In this document: positions 44,061 to 52,866 of the stretch, in pieces | Position numbering within the stretch: position 1 is the first letter of the stretch | How the letters are laid out: every line of letters starts with the position of its first letter | Assembly (NCBI GenBank): GCA_024710905.1 | Contig: JANJTV010000009.1 | Location: 1-56,340, forward strand | Length of the DNA: 56,340 nt | Source: Anaerolineales bacterium | GTDB lineage: Bacteria > Chloroflexota > Anaerolineae > Anaerolineales > Villigracilaceae | Direction of reading: 5' to 3' | The notes under the pieces: model-generated | The model's input: only the letters and a program-made list of their open reading frames with translations | What the model was told of the DNA's origin: nothing | The model's database searches: none | Program-made: the position numbers and the translations under genes

Positions 44061-44357
44061 TTAACCTTCAATGATCCCGAGCAGGTCGGTTTCGCGCAGG
44101 ATCAACAACTTCTTGCCGTCCAGCTTGAGTTCGGTGCCGGCATACTTGGCGAACAGAACCTTGTCGCCAACCTTCACGTCCATGGCGATGCGATCGCCGT
44201 CTTCGTCCCGTTCACCGGGACCAGCAGCCAGCACCATGCCCTGCTGGGGTTTTTCCTTGGCGGTGTCGGGCAGCACAATGCCGCTCGCGGTTACCTCGTC
44301 CTGCTCGATCGGCTCGACCACGACGCGGTTTCCAAGGGGTTTGATGGAAATAGCCAT
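44061..44357 (-). CDS. groES: Co-chaperonin GroES (10 kDa)
   Basis: Heptameric lid of GroEL. The 98 residues include [13 protein letters not shown], the mobile loop ([16 protein letters not shown] with its hydrophobic tripeptide IVL) and [21 protein letters not shown] lies seven bases before the ATG. First gene of the operon. Confidence 0.98.
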   Translation of the reverse strand: MAISIKPLGNRVVVEPIEQDEVTASGIVLPDTAKEKPQQGMVLAAGPGERDEDGDRIAMDVKVGDKVLFAKYAGTELKLDGKKLLILRETDLLGIIEG

Positions 44358-44410
44358 AGAAACGCCTCCTAAAAGAGTTGGGTTAATGAATTAAACAAGC
44401 TGACACATTT

Positions 44411-44437
44411 TTAGCACCCTAACCGTCAGAGTGCTAA
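44411..44437. promoter_or_regulatory. CIRCE operator (HrcA binding site)
   Basis: TTAGCACCC, nine bases, GAGTGCTAA. The canonical inverted repeat is TTAGCACTC-N9-GAGTGCTAA, so one half-site position differs. It follows directly after the groES -10 box. HrcA itself is not in the window. Confidence 0.93.
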
Positions 44438-44441
44438 AAAT

Positions 44442-44470
44442 ATCTTACCCGCCTTACAGGGGCACGTCAA
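44442..44470 (-). promoter_or_regulatory. groESL promoter
   Basis: On the minus strand TTGACG (44465-44470), 17 bp, TAAGAT (44442-44447). Predicted transcription start falls inside the CIRCE element, as expected for HrcA repression. Confidence 0.82.
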
Positions 44471-44556
44471 GGGGCTTATAAAAATTCTTACGTTTTTCTG
44501 ACAAAACCGGCTGGCTCCCCCGGGCCGGCTTCCATTATGGATGATTCGCTTCCTGG

Positions 44557-45939
44557 CTACGGGCCGGGCGTTGGTGTATAGGGGAGGATGGTTGGTGTGG
44601 CTTGTGGTACGCTGGCCGTAGTGGTACCCAGGGAAGCACAGATTGCCTCACCCGCCTGCACAATGCCCAGCACGGTTGGCTCGCTGGTGTAGCCGCCCGC
44701 CCGTACTTCACCAAAGACCTGCATCGCCTCGCTGCAATAATTCTGCTGCGGGCGGCTCAGGGCGGCCAACACAGAACCGTAAGTATAGTAATAGACCAGG
44801 GTGCTCTGGGTCAGTGGTAAGCCTTGCACAGCAAAGCCCTCCTGGCCGGGATTGCAACCGCCGCGCGCGTCACAGCTTTCTTCAGGTGTGCAGCCGCGCA
44901 GGGCGCATTTCAGGGCAGGGATGGCGCCTTCGTAGTTACGACTCTTGAAGTAAACAATGCCCAGCTGGCCGTAGACATCCGGGTTGGCGGGATTAAAGTC
45001 AATCGCCCGTTGCACGTTGCGGCTGGCGGCAAAGAACTCACCCATCTGTGAATAGGTCCGTGAAATGGAAAGGTACGGGATGGGGTCCTGTACGCCGATC
45101 TGTTCGTTGATGCGTACCGCCTTGGCAAAATATTCCAGGGCTGTTTCGTAATCCTGCAAGTGCCGGTAGATGGCCCCGGCGCGCAGGTACAGGAAAGTCA
45201 GGTTGGGGTTGATGGCAATGGCCCGGTCGTAGGCTTCAATGGCGGCGCGGTACTGCTGCTGCGACTCGAGTGAATAGGCATGGATGCGGTGAACATCCAT
45301 CAGGCTGGGGTCGCGCTGTACAGCTTCCTGGGCATACTGGATACCCTGGGATAGTTTTTGCTGGTCGATCAATGTTTCCGCATAGTAAGCCAACGCCAAG
45401 GTATTGGTGTTATCGAGTTGCAGGGCGCGTACGGCTTCCTGCTCTGCCTGGGTCAGGAAGACTGCCGCCTCGGCAGCCGGAACATAATTTGAGTTCCAGT
45501 CCAGTACAAAGGCGCGGATGGCTGCCACCGTGGAACTATCCGGGGCCAGTTCGTTGGCGCGGTCTGCTGATTCCAGGGCTTCGGCCAGGCGGGCGACCCG
45601 CTCGGCATCGGTGGTTCTCAATGCGGAGGAATAGGCCTGGATGCGGGCCAGTTCTGCCCAGGCCAGGGCATTATTCGGGTCCAACGCCAGGCCGTCACGG
45701 TAGGCTTCAATGGCGGCATCCAGTTTCCCGGCGGCAAAATGAGCCTGCCCTTCCGCCTGGAAGGAGCCCGCCGTACGGGTGGGTGTTGGCGTAACCTGTA
45801 GTATCGGGGTAATGGCACCCGTGCGAACGCCGGAAATCATCCAGATGCCGAACAGGATGCCCAGGCAAATGAAGAACATGCGGTATATGTTGGATTCTGA
45901 CCGCCGGGTAAATAAAGGGCGGCGCGGTGCAATATACAT
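44557..45939 (-). CDS. Membrane-anchored TPR protein 1
   Basis: 460 residues: short basic N-terminus, one membrane helix (about 19-38), Thr/Pro linker, then at least eight TPR-like repeats (for example AEGQAHFAAGKLDAAIEAYRD, AGAIYRHLQDYETALEYFAKA). Late in the protein a Cys-rich insert (CTPEESCDARGGC) and two more cysteines suggest disulfides outside the cell. The C-terminus is Thr/Pro-rich. Its paralogue ends nine bases upstream, so the two are co-transcribed. Role unknown; scaffolding or envelope assembly are possible. Confidence 0.8.
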   Translation of the reverse strand: MYIAPRRPLFTRRSESNIYRMFFICLGILFGIWMISGVRTGAITPILQVTPTPTRTAGSFQAEGQAHFAAGKLDAAIEAYRDGLALDPNNALAWAELARIQAYSSALRTTDAERVARLAEALESADRANELAPDSSTVAAIRAFVLDWNSNYVPAAEAAVFLTQAEQEAVRALQLDNTNTLALAYYAETLIDQQKLSQGIQYAQEAVQRDPSLMDVHRIHAYSLESQQQYRAAIEAYDRAIAINPNLTFLYLRAGAIYRHLQDYETALEYFAKAVRINEQIGVQDPIPYLSISRTYSQMGEFFAASRNVQRAIDFNPANPDVYGQLGIVYFKSRNYEGAIPALKCALRGCTPEESCDARGGCNPGQEGFAVQGLPLTQSTLVYYYTYGSVLAALSRPQQNYCSEAMQVFGEVRAGGYTSEPTVLGIVQAGEAICASLGTTTASVPQATPTILPYTPTPGP

Positions 45940-45948
45940 GGGTTAACT

Positions 45949-47223
45949 CTAGGGGGTGGAGGTCACTTCTGGTGTTTCGGTAACCGCTGCGGGGGTGGCC
46001 GTTGCGCTAGCGCTTTCAGCGCACAGGCGAATCCCTTCATTGGCATTAAAGACGGATATTTCATCCCCGGGGATGGTGGCCAGGATCTGTTGGAAGACAG
46101 GCAGGGCCTCACCGCAGCGCTGCAGGCGGACCAGTACCAGCCCATAGGTAAAGTAGTATTCGGCCACCCGGGGCGAGTTGACCACCAGCGGGAGCGGATC
46201 GATCTGTGTGCCGTCTTCCAAGGTGCCGCCCTGTACGGCATAGGCCAGTTGGGTGACAGCCTCAGGCCACTTAAAGTTGCGGTAGAGCATGACACCGTAG
46301 TTGCCTCGCAGGGCGGCGTCTGTGGGAACATCTTGAATGGCTTGTTCGGCATACTGTTCGGCCTTGGCATATTCGCCGATGCCGGCATAGATGCGTGAAA
46401 TAATCAGGTCGGGAATCGGGTCGCTCGGGTTGAGCGCGTTGGCACGGGTCAGCGATTCAACGGCTTTGTCATTTACCCCCAGGGCGCGGTAGTTGCGGCC
46501 CAGCGCCAGGTGGATGTCTGCAATGTTGTTGTTGATGGCATTGGCGGCTTCCAGTTCGCGGATGGCTTCGTCGTAGTTGCCGGTCACTTCAAGCACATAG
46601 CCGCGTGCGAGGTGTGATTCGATCGCGCCGGGTGCCAGGCTGACGGCTATCCGGGATGATTCTGCGGCGCGGTCAATTGCATCCAACGCGCCGGTACCAT
46701 TGATATATTGATCGGCCAGCAATTCTGCATAATAAGCATGCGCCAGGGCGTTGTTGGGGTCCAGTTCCAGCGCGCGCCGCAGCGAGGCCTCGGCTTGCAG
46801 GAAGTCTCCCTGGGCAAGCAAGGCCCAGCCACGTACGGCATGCGCCATGGAGCTGTTGGGGTTGAGCAGCAGGGCGTTTTCGGCGCTCACCTGGGCCTGG
46901 TCAAACTGCCCGGCAAAGACCTGCACCCTGGACAGCGTAATGTAAATGGACGCATCGTCCGGGCGGGCGCGCACTGCCTGGGAATACGCGTCAATGGCCG
47001 CTTGCAGTTTGCCATCCCGGTAGAGTTCGTCGCCTTCGGTAACCAGTGACTCCGGGTTACGAGTGGGGGTGCCGGTTGGCACAAAGGGCGGTGGGATGGT
47101 CGGGACAATCACCTGGTTGAAATAAACGGCAATCGAAACCAGCATGACCAATACGCCGATCCGGAACCAATTAATCGGCTTGCGCCGCTTTTGCATACTC
47201 CATTTGCTTCCTCTTAAGTACAT
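45949..47223 (-). CDS. Membrane-anchored TPR protein 2
   Basis: 424 residues with the same design as the downstream gene: basic start, membrane helix (about 20-42, FRIGVLVMLVSIAVYF), Pro/Thr linker, about eight TPRs (YRDGKLQAAIDAYSQAVRARP, ALELDPNNALAHAYYAELLAD), and a Thr/Pro/Ala-rich tail. The start at 47223 is supported by a TTGACG-18-TAAGAT promoter whose -10 ends six bases before it. A second ATG nine codons in (47196) is less likely. The protein is probably exposed outside the membrane. Confidence 0.8.
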   Translation of the reverse strand: MYLRGSKWSMQKRRKPINWFRIGVLVMLVSIAVYFNQVIVPTIPPPFVPTGTPTRNPESLVTEGDELYRDGKLQAAIDAYSQAVRARPDDASIYITLSRVQVFAGQFDQAQVSAENALLLNPNSSMAHAVRGWALLAQGDFLQAEASLRRALELDPNNALAHAYYAELLADQYINGTGALDAIDRAAESSRIAVSLAPGAIESHLARGYVLEVTGNYDEAIRELEAANAINNNIADIHLALGRNYRALGVNDKAVESLTRANALNPSDPIPDLIISRIYAGIGEYAKAEQYAEQAIQDVPTDAALRGNYGVMLYRNFKWPEAVTQLAYAVQGGTLEDGTQIDPLPLVVNSPRVAEYYFTYGLVLVRLQRCGEALPVFQQILATIPGDEISVFNANEGIRLCAESASATATPAAVTETPEVTSTP

Positions 47224-47259
47224 GGAATCATCTTATCATCCCCGTTTGATAGGCGTCAA
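47224..47259 (-). promoter_or_regulatory. Promoter giving a leaderless TPR-operon transcript
   Basis: On the minus strand TTGACG (47254-47259), 18 bp, TAAGAT (47230-47235) preceded by TGA, then six bases, then ATG. It is the best-supported leaderless promoter here on the minus strand. Confidence 0.7.
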
Positions 47260-47304
47260 GCATGGGCAGGCGGCTCTAACAGTATTCTAAAGACAAATCC
47301 CCGC

Positions 47305-47333
47305 TTGCCTTTGGCCCGCCTTGCAGATAGAAT
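47305..47333 (+). promoter_or_regulatory. Promoter giving a leaderless trmD transcript
   Basis: TTGCCT (47305-47310), 17 bp, TAGAAT (47328-47333), then six bases, then ATG 47340. It is divergent from the TPR promoter 45 bases away. Confidence 0.65.
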
Positions 47334-47339
47334 GAAATC

Positions 47340-48074
47340 ATGCGCTTCGATATCTTCAGCCTGCTGCCCGAAACCTTGTTGCCATACCTGAATGCCAGCA
47401 TCCTGCTGAGGGCCTCACAGCGCGGGTTAATTGATGTGCACCTGCACAACATCCGCGATTACACCCACGACAAACATCACACCACCGATGATATGCCCTA
47501 CGGCGGCGGGGGCGGCATGGTGATGAAACCAGAACCGGTTTTTGAAGCCGTCGAAAGCGTGCTGGGTAAACCGCCCGCCTGCCCGGTCATCCTGCTTACG
47601 CCGCAGGGACGGGTATTTAACCAAAAGATTGCCTCCGAGCTGGCTGCCGCCGGGCAGGTTGCACTGGTCTCTGGCCGTTACGAAGGCGTGGATGAGCGCA
47701 TCCGCCAGCACCTGGTGACGGATGAAATATCCATTGGCGATTTCGTGCTGACCGGCGGCGAATTGCCCGCCCTGATGCTGATCGATGCCGTTTCGCGGCT
47801 GGTGCCGGGTGTACTTGGTGACCCGACCGGCGCGGAAGATGACTCGCACGCCAGCGGCCTGCTAGAATATCCGCACTACACCCGCCCGCCGGAATTCCGC
47901 GGTTGGGCCGTGCCACCGGTTTTATTGACCGGCGATCATGGCAAGATTGACCAGTGGCGGCGCGAACAATCGCTGCGACGCACCCTCGCCCGCCGTCCCG
48001 ACATGCTGGAACGAGCCGGGCTTTCAGACGCCGACCGAAAATTGCTCGAAAGGATTAAGAAAGAGGAAGGATGA
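47340..48074 (+). CDS. trmD: tRNA (guanine-37-N1)-methyltransferase
   Basis: Methylates G37 of several tRNAs with SAM, preventing frameshifts. The 244 residues carry the SPOUT trefoil-knot motifs [14 protein letters not shown] (53-66), [10 protein letters not shown] (111-120) and [14 protein letters not shown] (131-144). It is not next to rpsP, rimM or rplS here, unlike the usual bacterial arrangement. There is no ribosome binding site; the promoter geometry implies a leaderless message. Confidence 0.96.
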   Translation: MRFDIFSLLPETLLPYLNASILLRASQRGLIDVHLHNIRDYTHDKHHTTDDMPYGGGGGMVMKPEPVFEAVESVLGKPPACPVILLTPQGRVFNQKIASELAAAGQVALVSGRYEGVDERIRQHLVTDEISIGDFVLTGGELPALMLIDAVSRLVPGVLGDPTGAEDDSHASGLLEYPHYTRPPEFRGWAVPPVLLTGDHGKIDQWRREQSLRRTLARRPDMLERAGLSDADRKLLERIKKEEG

Positions 48075-48143
48075 TGATTCTAGCTCGTCTTTCTTTTCTT
48101 TTTAACAGTTTCCCACCCATTTCCCTCCCAAAGGAGAAAATCC

Positions 48144-49391
48144 ATGCAAAAGTTTAATTACGGCAAGATCTTCCTGCTCGGCTTTGGTTTTTTTGGTGTG
48201 AGTGTCATCTGGGGTGTCTATAACGCTTTCGTGCCTATTTTCCTTGCCCAGAAATTTAACCTGGAACCGGCCCTAATCGGCTTCTTCATGACGCTGGATA
48301 ACATCGCTGCCCTGTTCATCCAACCGCCGGTGGGCGCCTGGTCAGACCGGTTGCGCACTCCCATCGGGCGGCGTATGCCCTTCATATTAATCGGCGCGCC
48401 AGTAGGGGCGCTGGCTTTTGGCCTGATCCCCCTGGCTGCCGTCCTGCCGCTCTTTGTAGCCTGCACCAGCACCCTGCTGCTCAGCATGGCGCTCTGGCGC
48501 ACCCCGGTGGTGGCCCTGATGCCCGACATCACCCCCTCGCACCTGCGTTCGCAGGCCAATGGCATCATCAACTTCATGGGCGGCATCGGCGCTATTATTG
48601 CCTTCCTGGTGGGCAGCCAGCTTTATAAAGCAAATCCGGCTTTCCCCTTCTGGACCGGTTCGGCGCTGGTCATTCTCTCGGCCATCCTGGTCTTCATCTT
48701 TATCAAGGAACCCAAAGAATATGAAACCAGCGAGGCGCAGCCGGATATGCTTGAAAGCCTGCGTGCCCTGTTGTCGGATAAAGAAAAAAGCCCCATCCGC
48801 CTGTTCCTGGCAATTTTCTTCTGGTTCGTGGGTTATAACGCCATCGAAGCCTTTTTCACCCTGTATGCCATCAACCAGCTTGGCCTGCCGGAGGCCGACG
48901 GTGCGCGCCTGCTCGGGCATCTCTCACTCATTTTCGTACTGTTCGCCCTCCCGGCGGGTTTAATCGGCGCCCGGCTTGGGCGGAAGGCCACGATTGGGCT
49001 GGGGGTTACGGTGCTCGGGAGCATGATCCTGGCACTTTATATGATTCCCGCCGCCACCCTGACGACAGTGCTGGCCAAAGCCCCGGTGCTGGGCGACATC
49101 CTGATCATCAGCATTTTCCTGATGGTGTGCGGCGCCGCCTGGGCGCTGATTAACATCAACTCACTGCCGATGGTGGTAGACCTGGTGGATAACGCCCGCA
49201 TTGGCACCTACACCGGGTTGTATTACCTGTTCTCGACTCTGGCAGCAATTGCCGGGCCAAACCTGAACGGCTGGGTCATCCAGTTGTCTGGCAATAACTA
49301 CAACAACATCATGCTGGTCGCCCCGCTCTTCATGGCCGCCGCGCTGGTGATGATGTTGGGCGTAAAACGCGGCGAAGCCAAAACCGCCTAG
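48144..49391 (+). CDS. MFS transporter, SLC45/sucrose-transporter-like
   Basis: Twelve-helix carrier of 415 residues. GAWSDRLRTPIGRRMPFI is the loop 2-3 signature in the form typical of the GPH/SLC45 sugar:proton symporters, and GARLGRKATIGLG is its counterpart in the second half. Substrate likely a disaccharide or glycoside (inference). AAAGGAG lies seven bases before the ATG. A BMP-type lipoprotein gene follows after seven bases. Confidence 0.82.
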   Translation: MQKFNYGKIFLLGFGFFGVSVIWGVYNAFVPIFLAQKFNLEPALIGFFMTLDNIAALFIQPPVGAWSDRLRTPIGRRMPFILIGAPVGALAFGLIPLAAVLPLFVACTSTLLLSMALWRTPVVALMPDITPSHLRSQANGIINFMGGIGAIIAFLVGSQLYKANPAFPFWTGSALVILSAILVFIFIKEPKEYETSEAQPDMLESLRALLSDKEKSPIRLFLAIFFWFVGYNAIEAFFTLYAINQLGLPEADGARLLGHLSLIFVLFALPAGLIGARLGRKATIGLGVTVLGSMILALYMIPAATLTTVLAKAPVLGDILIISIFLMVCGAAWALININSLPMVVDLVDNARIGTYTGLYYLFSTLAAIAGPNLNGWVIQLSGNNYNNIMLVAPLFMAAALVMMLGVKRGEAKTA

Positions 49392-49398
49392 TTCGACA

Positions 49399-50463
49399 AT
49401 GCAACTCAACAGGCCTGTGCTGCACAACTTGCTGGCGATCCTGCTGCTGGCTTTGCTGGCGCAGGCCTGTTCACTTAATCAGCCTGATTGCCGCAACGAG
49501 CAGGTCTTTTGTGTAGGCTTTGTCAGTGACGCTGCCGGGTTAAAAGACGCCGGGCTGAACCAGTCGACCTGGGCAGCGATTCAACAACTGGCCGGGACGC
49601 ACGGCTTCCGGGCGCAGGTCATCGAAACGGCCGACAGCCGCGAATATGGTAAAAATGTGGATTTTTTCCTGGCGGCCGGGGTGGACGTGTTGGTGACGGG
49701 TGGGTTCGGGCTGGGGGAAGTAACCCTTGAGCGCGCACTGGCTCACCCGGAAGTAATCTTCGTTGGCCTGAGCCAGTCCTACACTGACGAAGAGTCTCCC
49801 CGCCTGCCGCCTAACCTGGCCTGGGTGACCTTCCCTGAAGACCAGGCCGGTTTCCTGGCCGGGGCATTGGCTGCCTCCTTCACCGAGACGGGGCGGGTGG
49901 CGGCTGTTTTGCCCAACGAAGCCATTCTTTCTGTTAATTGGTATGGGCAGGGGTTTTGCAATGGCGTACGGCACATGCTGGCCGGGGTTAATTGCTCGCT
50001 TCGCTACAACAATAATTCCAGTTTTGATGGTTCGTTCACCGACCCATTCTGGGGCGAAGACTCGGCTTCAGGGTTGGTATCCGATGGAGCAGATGTATTG
50101 ATGGCGTACGGCGGTACCACTGGTCAGGCCGCCCTGCGAGCTGCCGCACGGGAAAACATCCTGCTGGTGGGGCTCGACCAGGACCTGGCGCAATGGATGC
50201 CGGATATTCGCCACCGGTTGTTGGGCAGTATTGTTCCGGACCCCGACCAGGCGCTTGAGGAGATTCTTTTGGCGGGTATGCATGCTGAATTCACGCCGGG
50301 CGAACAGGTGGCCGGGTTCCGCATTCAGTTTAGCGGGCAGTTGGAGGTCTCGGCCTATTTGCAGGAACAGCTGGAGATTATCCGCCTGCAACTGGAGAAC
50401 GGGGGTTTATCCACTGGCGTACAAAAAGAAGAGCCACAGCCCGACGGCGGGGATACGTTTTAG
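49399..50463 (+). CDS. BMP-family substrate-binding lipoprotein (PnrA/Med-like), lone copy
   Basis: 354 residues. An N-terminal hydrophobic signal ends in LLAQAC, an atypical lipobox with Gln at -2. The BMP fold signatures follow: GFVSDAAGLKDAGLNQSTW, DVLVTGGFGLGE, FPEDQAGFLAGALAAS, GRVAAVLP and LLVGLDQDLAQWMPD. Members bind nucleosides or similar. No ABC ATPase or permease is adjacent; instead it is linked to the MFS gene seven bases upstream. A second BMP gene lies at 53854. Confidence 0.85.
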   Translation: MQLNRPVLHNLLAILLLALLAQACSLNQPDCRNEQVFCVGFVSDAAGLKDAGLNQSTWAAIQQLAGTHGFRAQVIETADSREYGKNVDFFLAAGVDVLVTGGFGLGEVTLERALAHPEVIFVGLSQSYTDEESPRLPPNLAWVTFPEDQAGFLAGALAASFTETGRVAAVLPNEAILSVNWYGQGFCNGVRHMLAGVNCSLRYNNNSSFDGSFTDPFWGEDSASGLVSDGADVLMAYGGTTGQAALRAAARENILLVGLDQDLAQWMPDIRHRLLGSIVPDPDQALEEILLAGMHAEFTPGEQVAGFRIQFSGQLEVSAYLQEQLEIIRLQLENGGLSTGVQKEEPQPDGGDTF

Positions 50464-50515
50464 CAGAGTAGGGTACAATTTTCAGGCCTACTTTTTTCTG
50501 AAAGGAAAACCTCGT

Positions 50516-50857
50516 ATGACCAACCTTGCATTTGGAAAATGCGTCGCCTGTCGTGGTGGCGAACCCACCCTGACCGAAGCTGAGATTGCCGAACTGCACC
50601 CGCAGGTGCCAGGCTGGCAGGTGAAAGAAGTGGACGGCATCCATCGACTGGAGCGCGTCTTCAAACTGAAGAACTTTGTTGAAGCCATCGCGTTCACTAA
50701 CAAAATTGGTGTCATCTCTGAAGAAGAAGACCATCATCCGCTCATCATCACCGAGTGGGGGCGCGTCACCGTGCAGTGGTGGTCACACAAGATTCGTGGC
50801 CTGCATAATAATGACTTCATTATGGCGGCCAAGACAGACCAATTGTATGGCGGTTAA
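50516..50857 (+). CDS. phhB: Pterin-4a-carbinolamine dehydratase
   Basis: Dehydrates the 4a-hydroxy-pterin made by aromatic amino acid hydroxylases so that the cofactor can be recycled. The 113 residues carry the family motif EEDHHPLIITEWGRVTVQWW with the catalytic His pair and a downstream His, plus PGWQVKE at the start of the fold. A Cys pair (CVACRGG) near the N-terminus is extra. AAAGGA precedes the ATG by nine bases. It is convergent with phenylalanine hydroxylase, its expected partner. Confidence 0.92.
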   Translation: MTNLAFGKCVACRGGEPTLTEAEIAELHPQVPGWQVKEVDGIHRLERVFKLKNFVEAIAFTNKIGVISEEEDHHPLIITEWGRVTVQWWSHKIRGLHNNDFIMAAKTDQLYGG

Positions 50858-50863
50858 TTAAAT

Positions 50864-50898
50864 AAAGGCCGGGTGGTCTGCAAACCACCCGGCCTTTT
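50864..50898. terminator. Bidirectional terminator between phhB and phenylalanine hydroxylase genes
   Basis: A perfect 14-bp stem (50864-50877 with 50884-50897), loop of six, then TTTTATCTTTTTT. A second imperfect hairpin follows at about 50911-50936. Confidence 0.9.
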
Positions 50899-50942
50899 AT
50901 CTTTTTTGCAGCGGCGTACAGGCTGTGCGTCGCTTTTATATA

Positions 50943-51956
50943 TTAATTTCGCTCAGAGATGGGTTTCAGGTACGAATCGAGTAGCGCGTCCATTTCATCT
51001 ACTGATTCACACACGAACAGCATCGGGTTGAAGGCATACACCGTCTTCGGGATGCGCGCAATCGTCTCAATATCGAACGGTGCAATAATCACCTCGCCGC
51101 CGAACATGCCTTCCTGCTTGATACCCAGACTCTGGTAGAGCGAAAGCACTACATTCCAGCCCTGGTCTGCGGAGGACATCTGCCCCTTCTGGTGCAAGGC
51201 GTTCACCCCGTCAATGATGCGGTGCAGGTTGGTTTTGCTGGCTTCAAAATGTGCTTTCAACTGCGGGAAGACCGGGCGACTGAAGTCGATCACATTATCG
51301 CGGCCCAGGCGGTAAAACTCCATGATCGTGCGCGTCAATTCCTTGCGGCCGGAGATGATCCCCGCGCCGAAGACCTTAAAGCGGTTGTCCTGTACCAGCA
51401 GGCCAAATTCCGTGCTGTACCAGGCCAGGCGCTTAATCACTTCCCTTTCATCCTGCGTGGCCTTCATATAAGCAGGGGCAAATTTGTCTTCAATGTCGGC
51501 GTAAAATTTTTGCGTCAGGAAGGGCAGGTGGCCGAAAATATCATGGAACATATCCGGCTCGGGTGTAAATTCCATCTGGTCGCGGGTGCGCAGGTAATCC
51601 GTGATCAGGAAGATGCGCTGGGCAAACTTCTTGTACCAGTCATCGGCCAGGGTATAGCGTACGACCGTCCGCTCAATGCGCCAACCCGTGCGCGAGGTGA
51701 TTTGCTGGTTCAGGTGGGCAACGGTGGGGATGTATTTTGGGTCCAACTGTAACATTTCCAGGCCGCGCAGGTATTCGGCGCACAGGTGCTCCATCAGGTA
51801 AGGCTGGTGGATGCCTGCGAACAGGTCGGCCCAGATGGCATGTTGTTCACTGCTAAAGCTGATCTCCTGGTTTTCAGCAGAATACTCTTGGGATGGGTCT
51901 ATGTTTTGTGCAGCGATATCACCAGTATAAGTAGGAGGTTTTTGATTAACGGCCAT
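50943..51956 (-). CDS. phhA: Phenylalanine-4-hydroxylase (tetrahydropterin-dependent)
   Basis: Non-haem iron monooxygenase converting phenylalanine to tyrosine with O2 and a tetrahydropterin. The 337 residues form the catalytic domain only. The 2-His-1-carboxylate iron site is visible: PDMFHDIFGH (His 138, His 143) and WYSTEFGL (Glu 183). GAAAGGA lies before the ATG. The convergent phhB and the divergent pteridine-reductase-like gene make this a pterin-centred neighbourhood. Tryptophan or tyrosine hydroxylation is less likely for a bacterial enzyme of this length. Confidence 0.92.
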   Translation of the reverse strand: MAVNQKPPTYTGDIAAQNIDPSQEYSAENQEISFSSEQHAIWADLFAGIHQPYLMEHLCAEYLRGLEMLQLDPKYIPTVAHLNQQITSRTGWRIERTVVRYTLADDWYKKFAQRIFLITDYLRTRDQMEFTPEPDMFHDIFGHLPFLTQKFYADIEDKFAPAYMKATQDEREVIKRLAWYSTEFGLLVQDNRFKVFGAGIISGRKELTRTIMEFYRLGRDNVIDFSRPVFPQLKAHFEASKTNLHRIIDGVNALHQKGQMSSADQGWNVVLSLYQSLGIKQEGMFGGEVIIAPFDIETIARIPKTVYAFNPMLFVCESVDEMDALLDSYLKPISERN

Positions 51957-52097
51957 TTTTTTTCCTTTCGTGGGTTGGGATTTCAGGCGTTCTCAAACAG
52001 AGCGGTGGTATCTGCAATGCGCACTGGCATCATATCACCTGCAAAATCGGGCGTCAAGAATGCCACCAATCCGGCCAAAACGCTCCTCTTTGGGCGG

Positions 52098-52106
52098 TGA
52101 TAAAAT
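52098..52106 (+). promoter_or_regulatory. Extended -10 promoter giving a leaderless pterin-operon transcript
   Basis: TGA-TAAAAT (52098-52106), then six bases, then ATG 52113. No ribosome binding site; the -35 region is not consensus, as is usual for extended -10 promoters. Confidence 0.55.
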
Positions 52107-52112
52107 CAAAAT

Positions 52113-52850
52113 ATGGAGATGACCCTGGACGGCAAGACCATCCTTGTCACCGGCGCGGCGCGGCGGGTGGGACGTATGTTGGCGTTGGCCTGTGCGCAGG
52201 CTGGTGCGGATGTTGTCCTGCATTATGGTAACTCCGGGCCGGAGGCCGCTTCCGTACAAAAAGAGATTCGGGCGGTCGGGCGCCAGGCCTGGCTCCTGCC
52301 CTCAGACCTCTCCAACCCTGAAAGCGCTTCCTCCTTAATCCAACAGACGCGGCAATTTTCCCCCATCCTGCATGGATTGGTGAACAGCGCCGCCATTTTT
52401 GAGCCGTTAACTTTCCAGGCTACCACCCTGCAAGCGTGGGAGAGTCACCTGTCCATCAACCTAACGGCCCCGTTCTTGCTCAGCCAGGCCTTTGCCACGC
52501 AGCTGCCCGAAGGCGAAACCGGACGCATTGTCAACATCCTGGACTGGCGCGCCCTGCGTCCCGGCACCGATCACTTCCCATACACCATTAGCAAAGCTGC
52601 CCTGGCGGCCATGACAAAATCGCTGGCCGCTGCGCTGGCCCCACGTATCAAGGTTAACGGGTTGGCGCTGGGGGCCATCCTGCCGCCTGCCGATGACCCC
52701 TCTGCCGAGGAAAGGGTCATCCGGCAGGTTCCTGCAGGTCGCTGGGCCGGGGCAGGAGAAGTGGAACAGGCGCTGTTGTTTCTACTCGCCGGCCCGGCCT
52801 ATATAACGGGTGAAATTATTCATATCGATGGCGGCAGGCACCTGGTGTAG
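52113..52850 (+). CDS. SDR pteridine reductase-like (PTR1/FolM type)
   Basis: NADPH-dependent reductase of 245 residues. The cofactor loop is TGAARRVG, the Arg-containing TGxxxRxG variant that marks PTR1 and FolM. The active site keeps Asp, Tyr and Lys with PTR1 spacing: Asp in ILDWRAL, 13 residues to Tyr in PYTISKAAL, and Lys four residues later. GEIIHIDGGRHLV closes the fold. It likely reduces dihydropterin (monapterin) or dihydrofolate. It is followed by folB after 16 bases. An alternative ATG lies two codons in (52119). Confidence 0.82.
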   Translation: MEMTLDGKTILVTGAARRVGRMLALACAQAGADVVLHYGNSGPEAASVQKEIRAVGRQAWLLPSDLSNPESASSLIQQTRQFSPILHGLVNSAAIFEPLTFQATTLQAWESHLSINLTAPFLLSQAFATQLPEGETGRIVNILDWRALRPGTDHFPYTISKAALAAMTKSLAAALAPRIKVNGLALGAILPPADDPSAEERVIRQVPAGRWAGAGEVEQALLFLLAGPAYITGEIIHIDGGRHLV

Positions 52851-52866
52851 CCGCAAGGAGAGCGCC

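Noticed and set aside
44502..44528. Possible terminator of the TPR operon upstream region or stem near groES (CCGGC/GCCGG)
   Set aside because: Only five base pairs with a 12-base loop, and it lies upstream of the groE promoter, not after a clear gene end in the right spacing.
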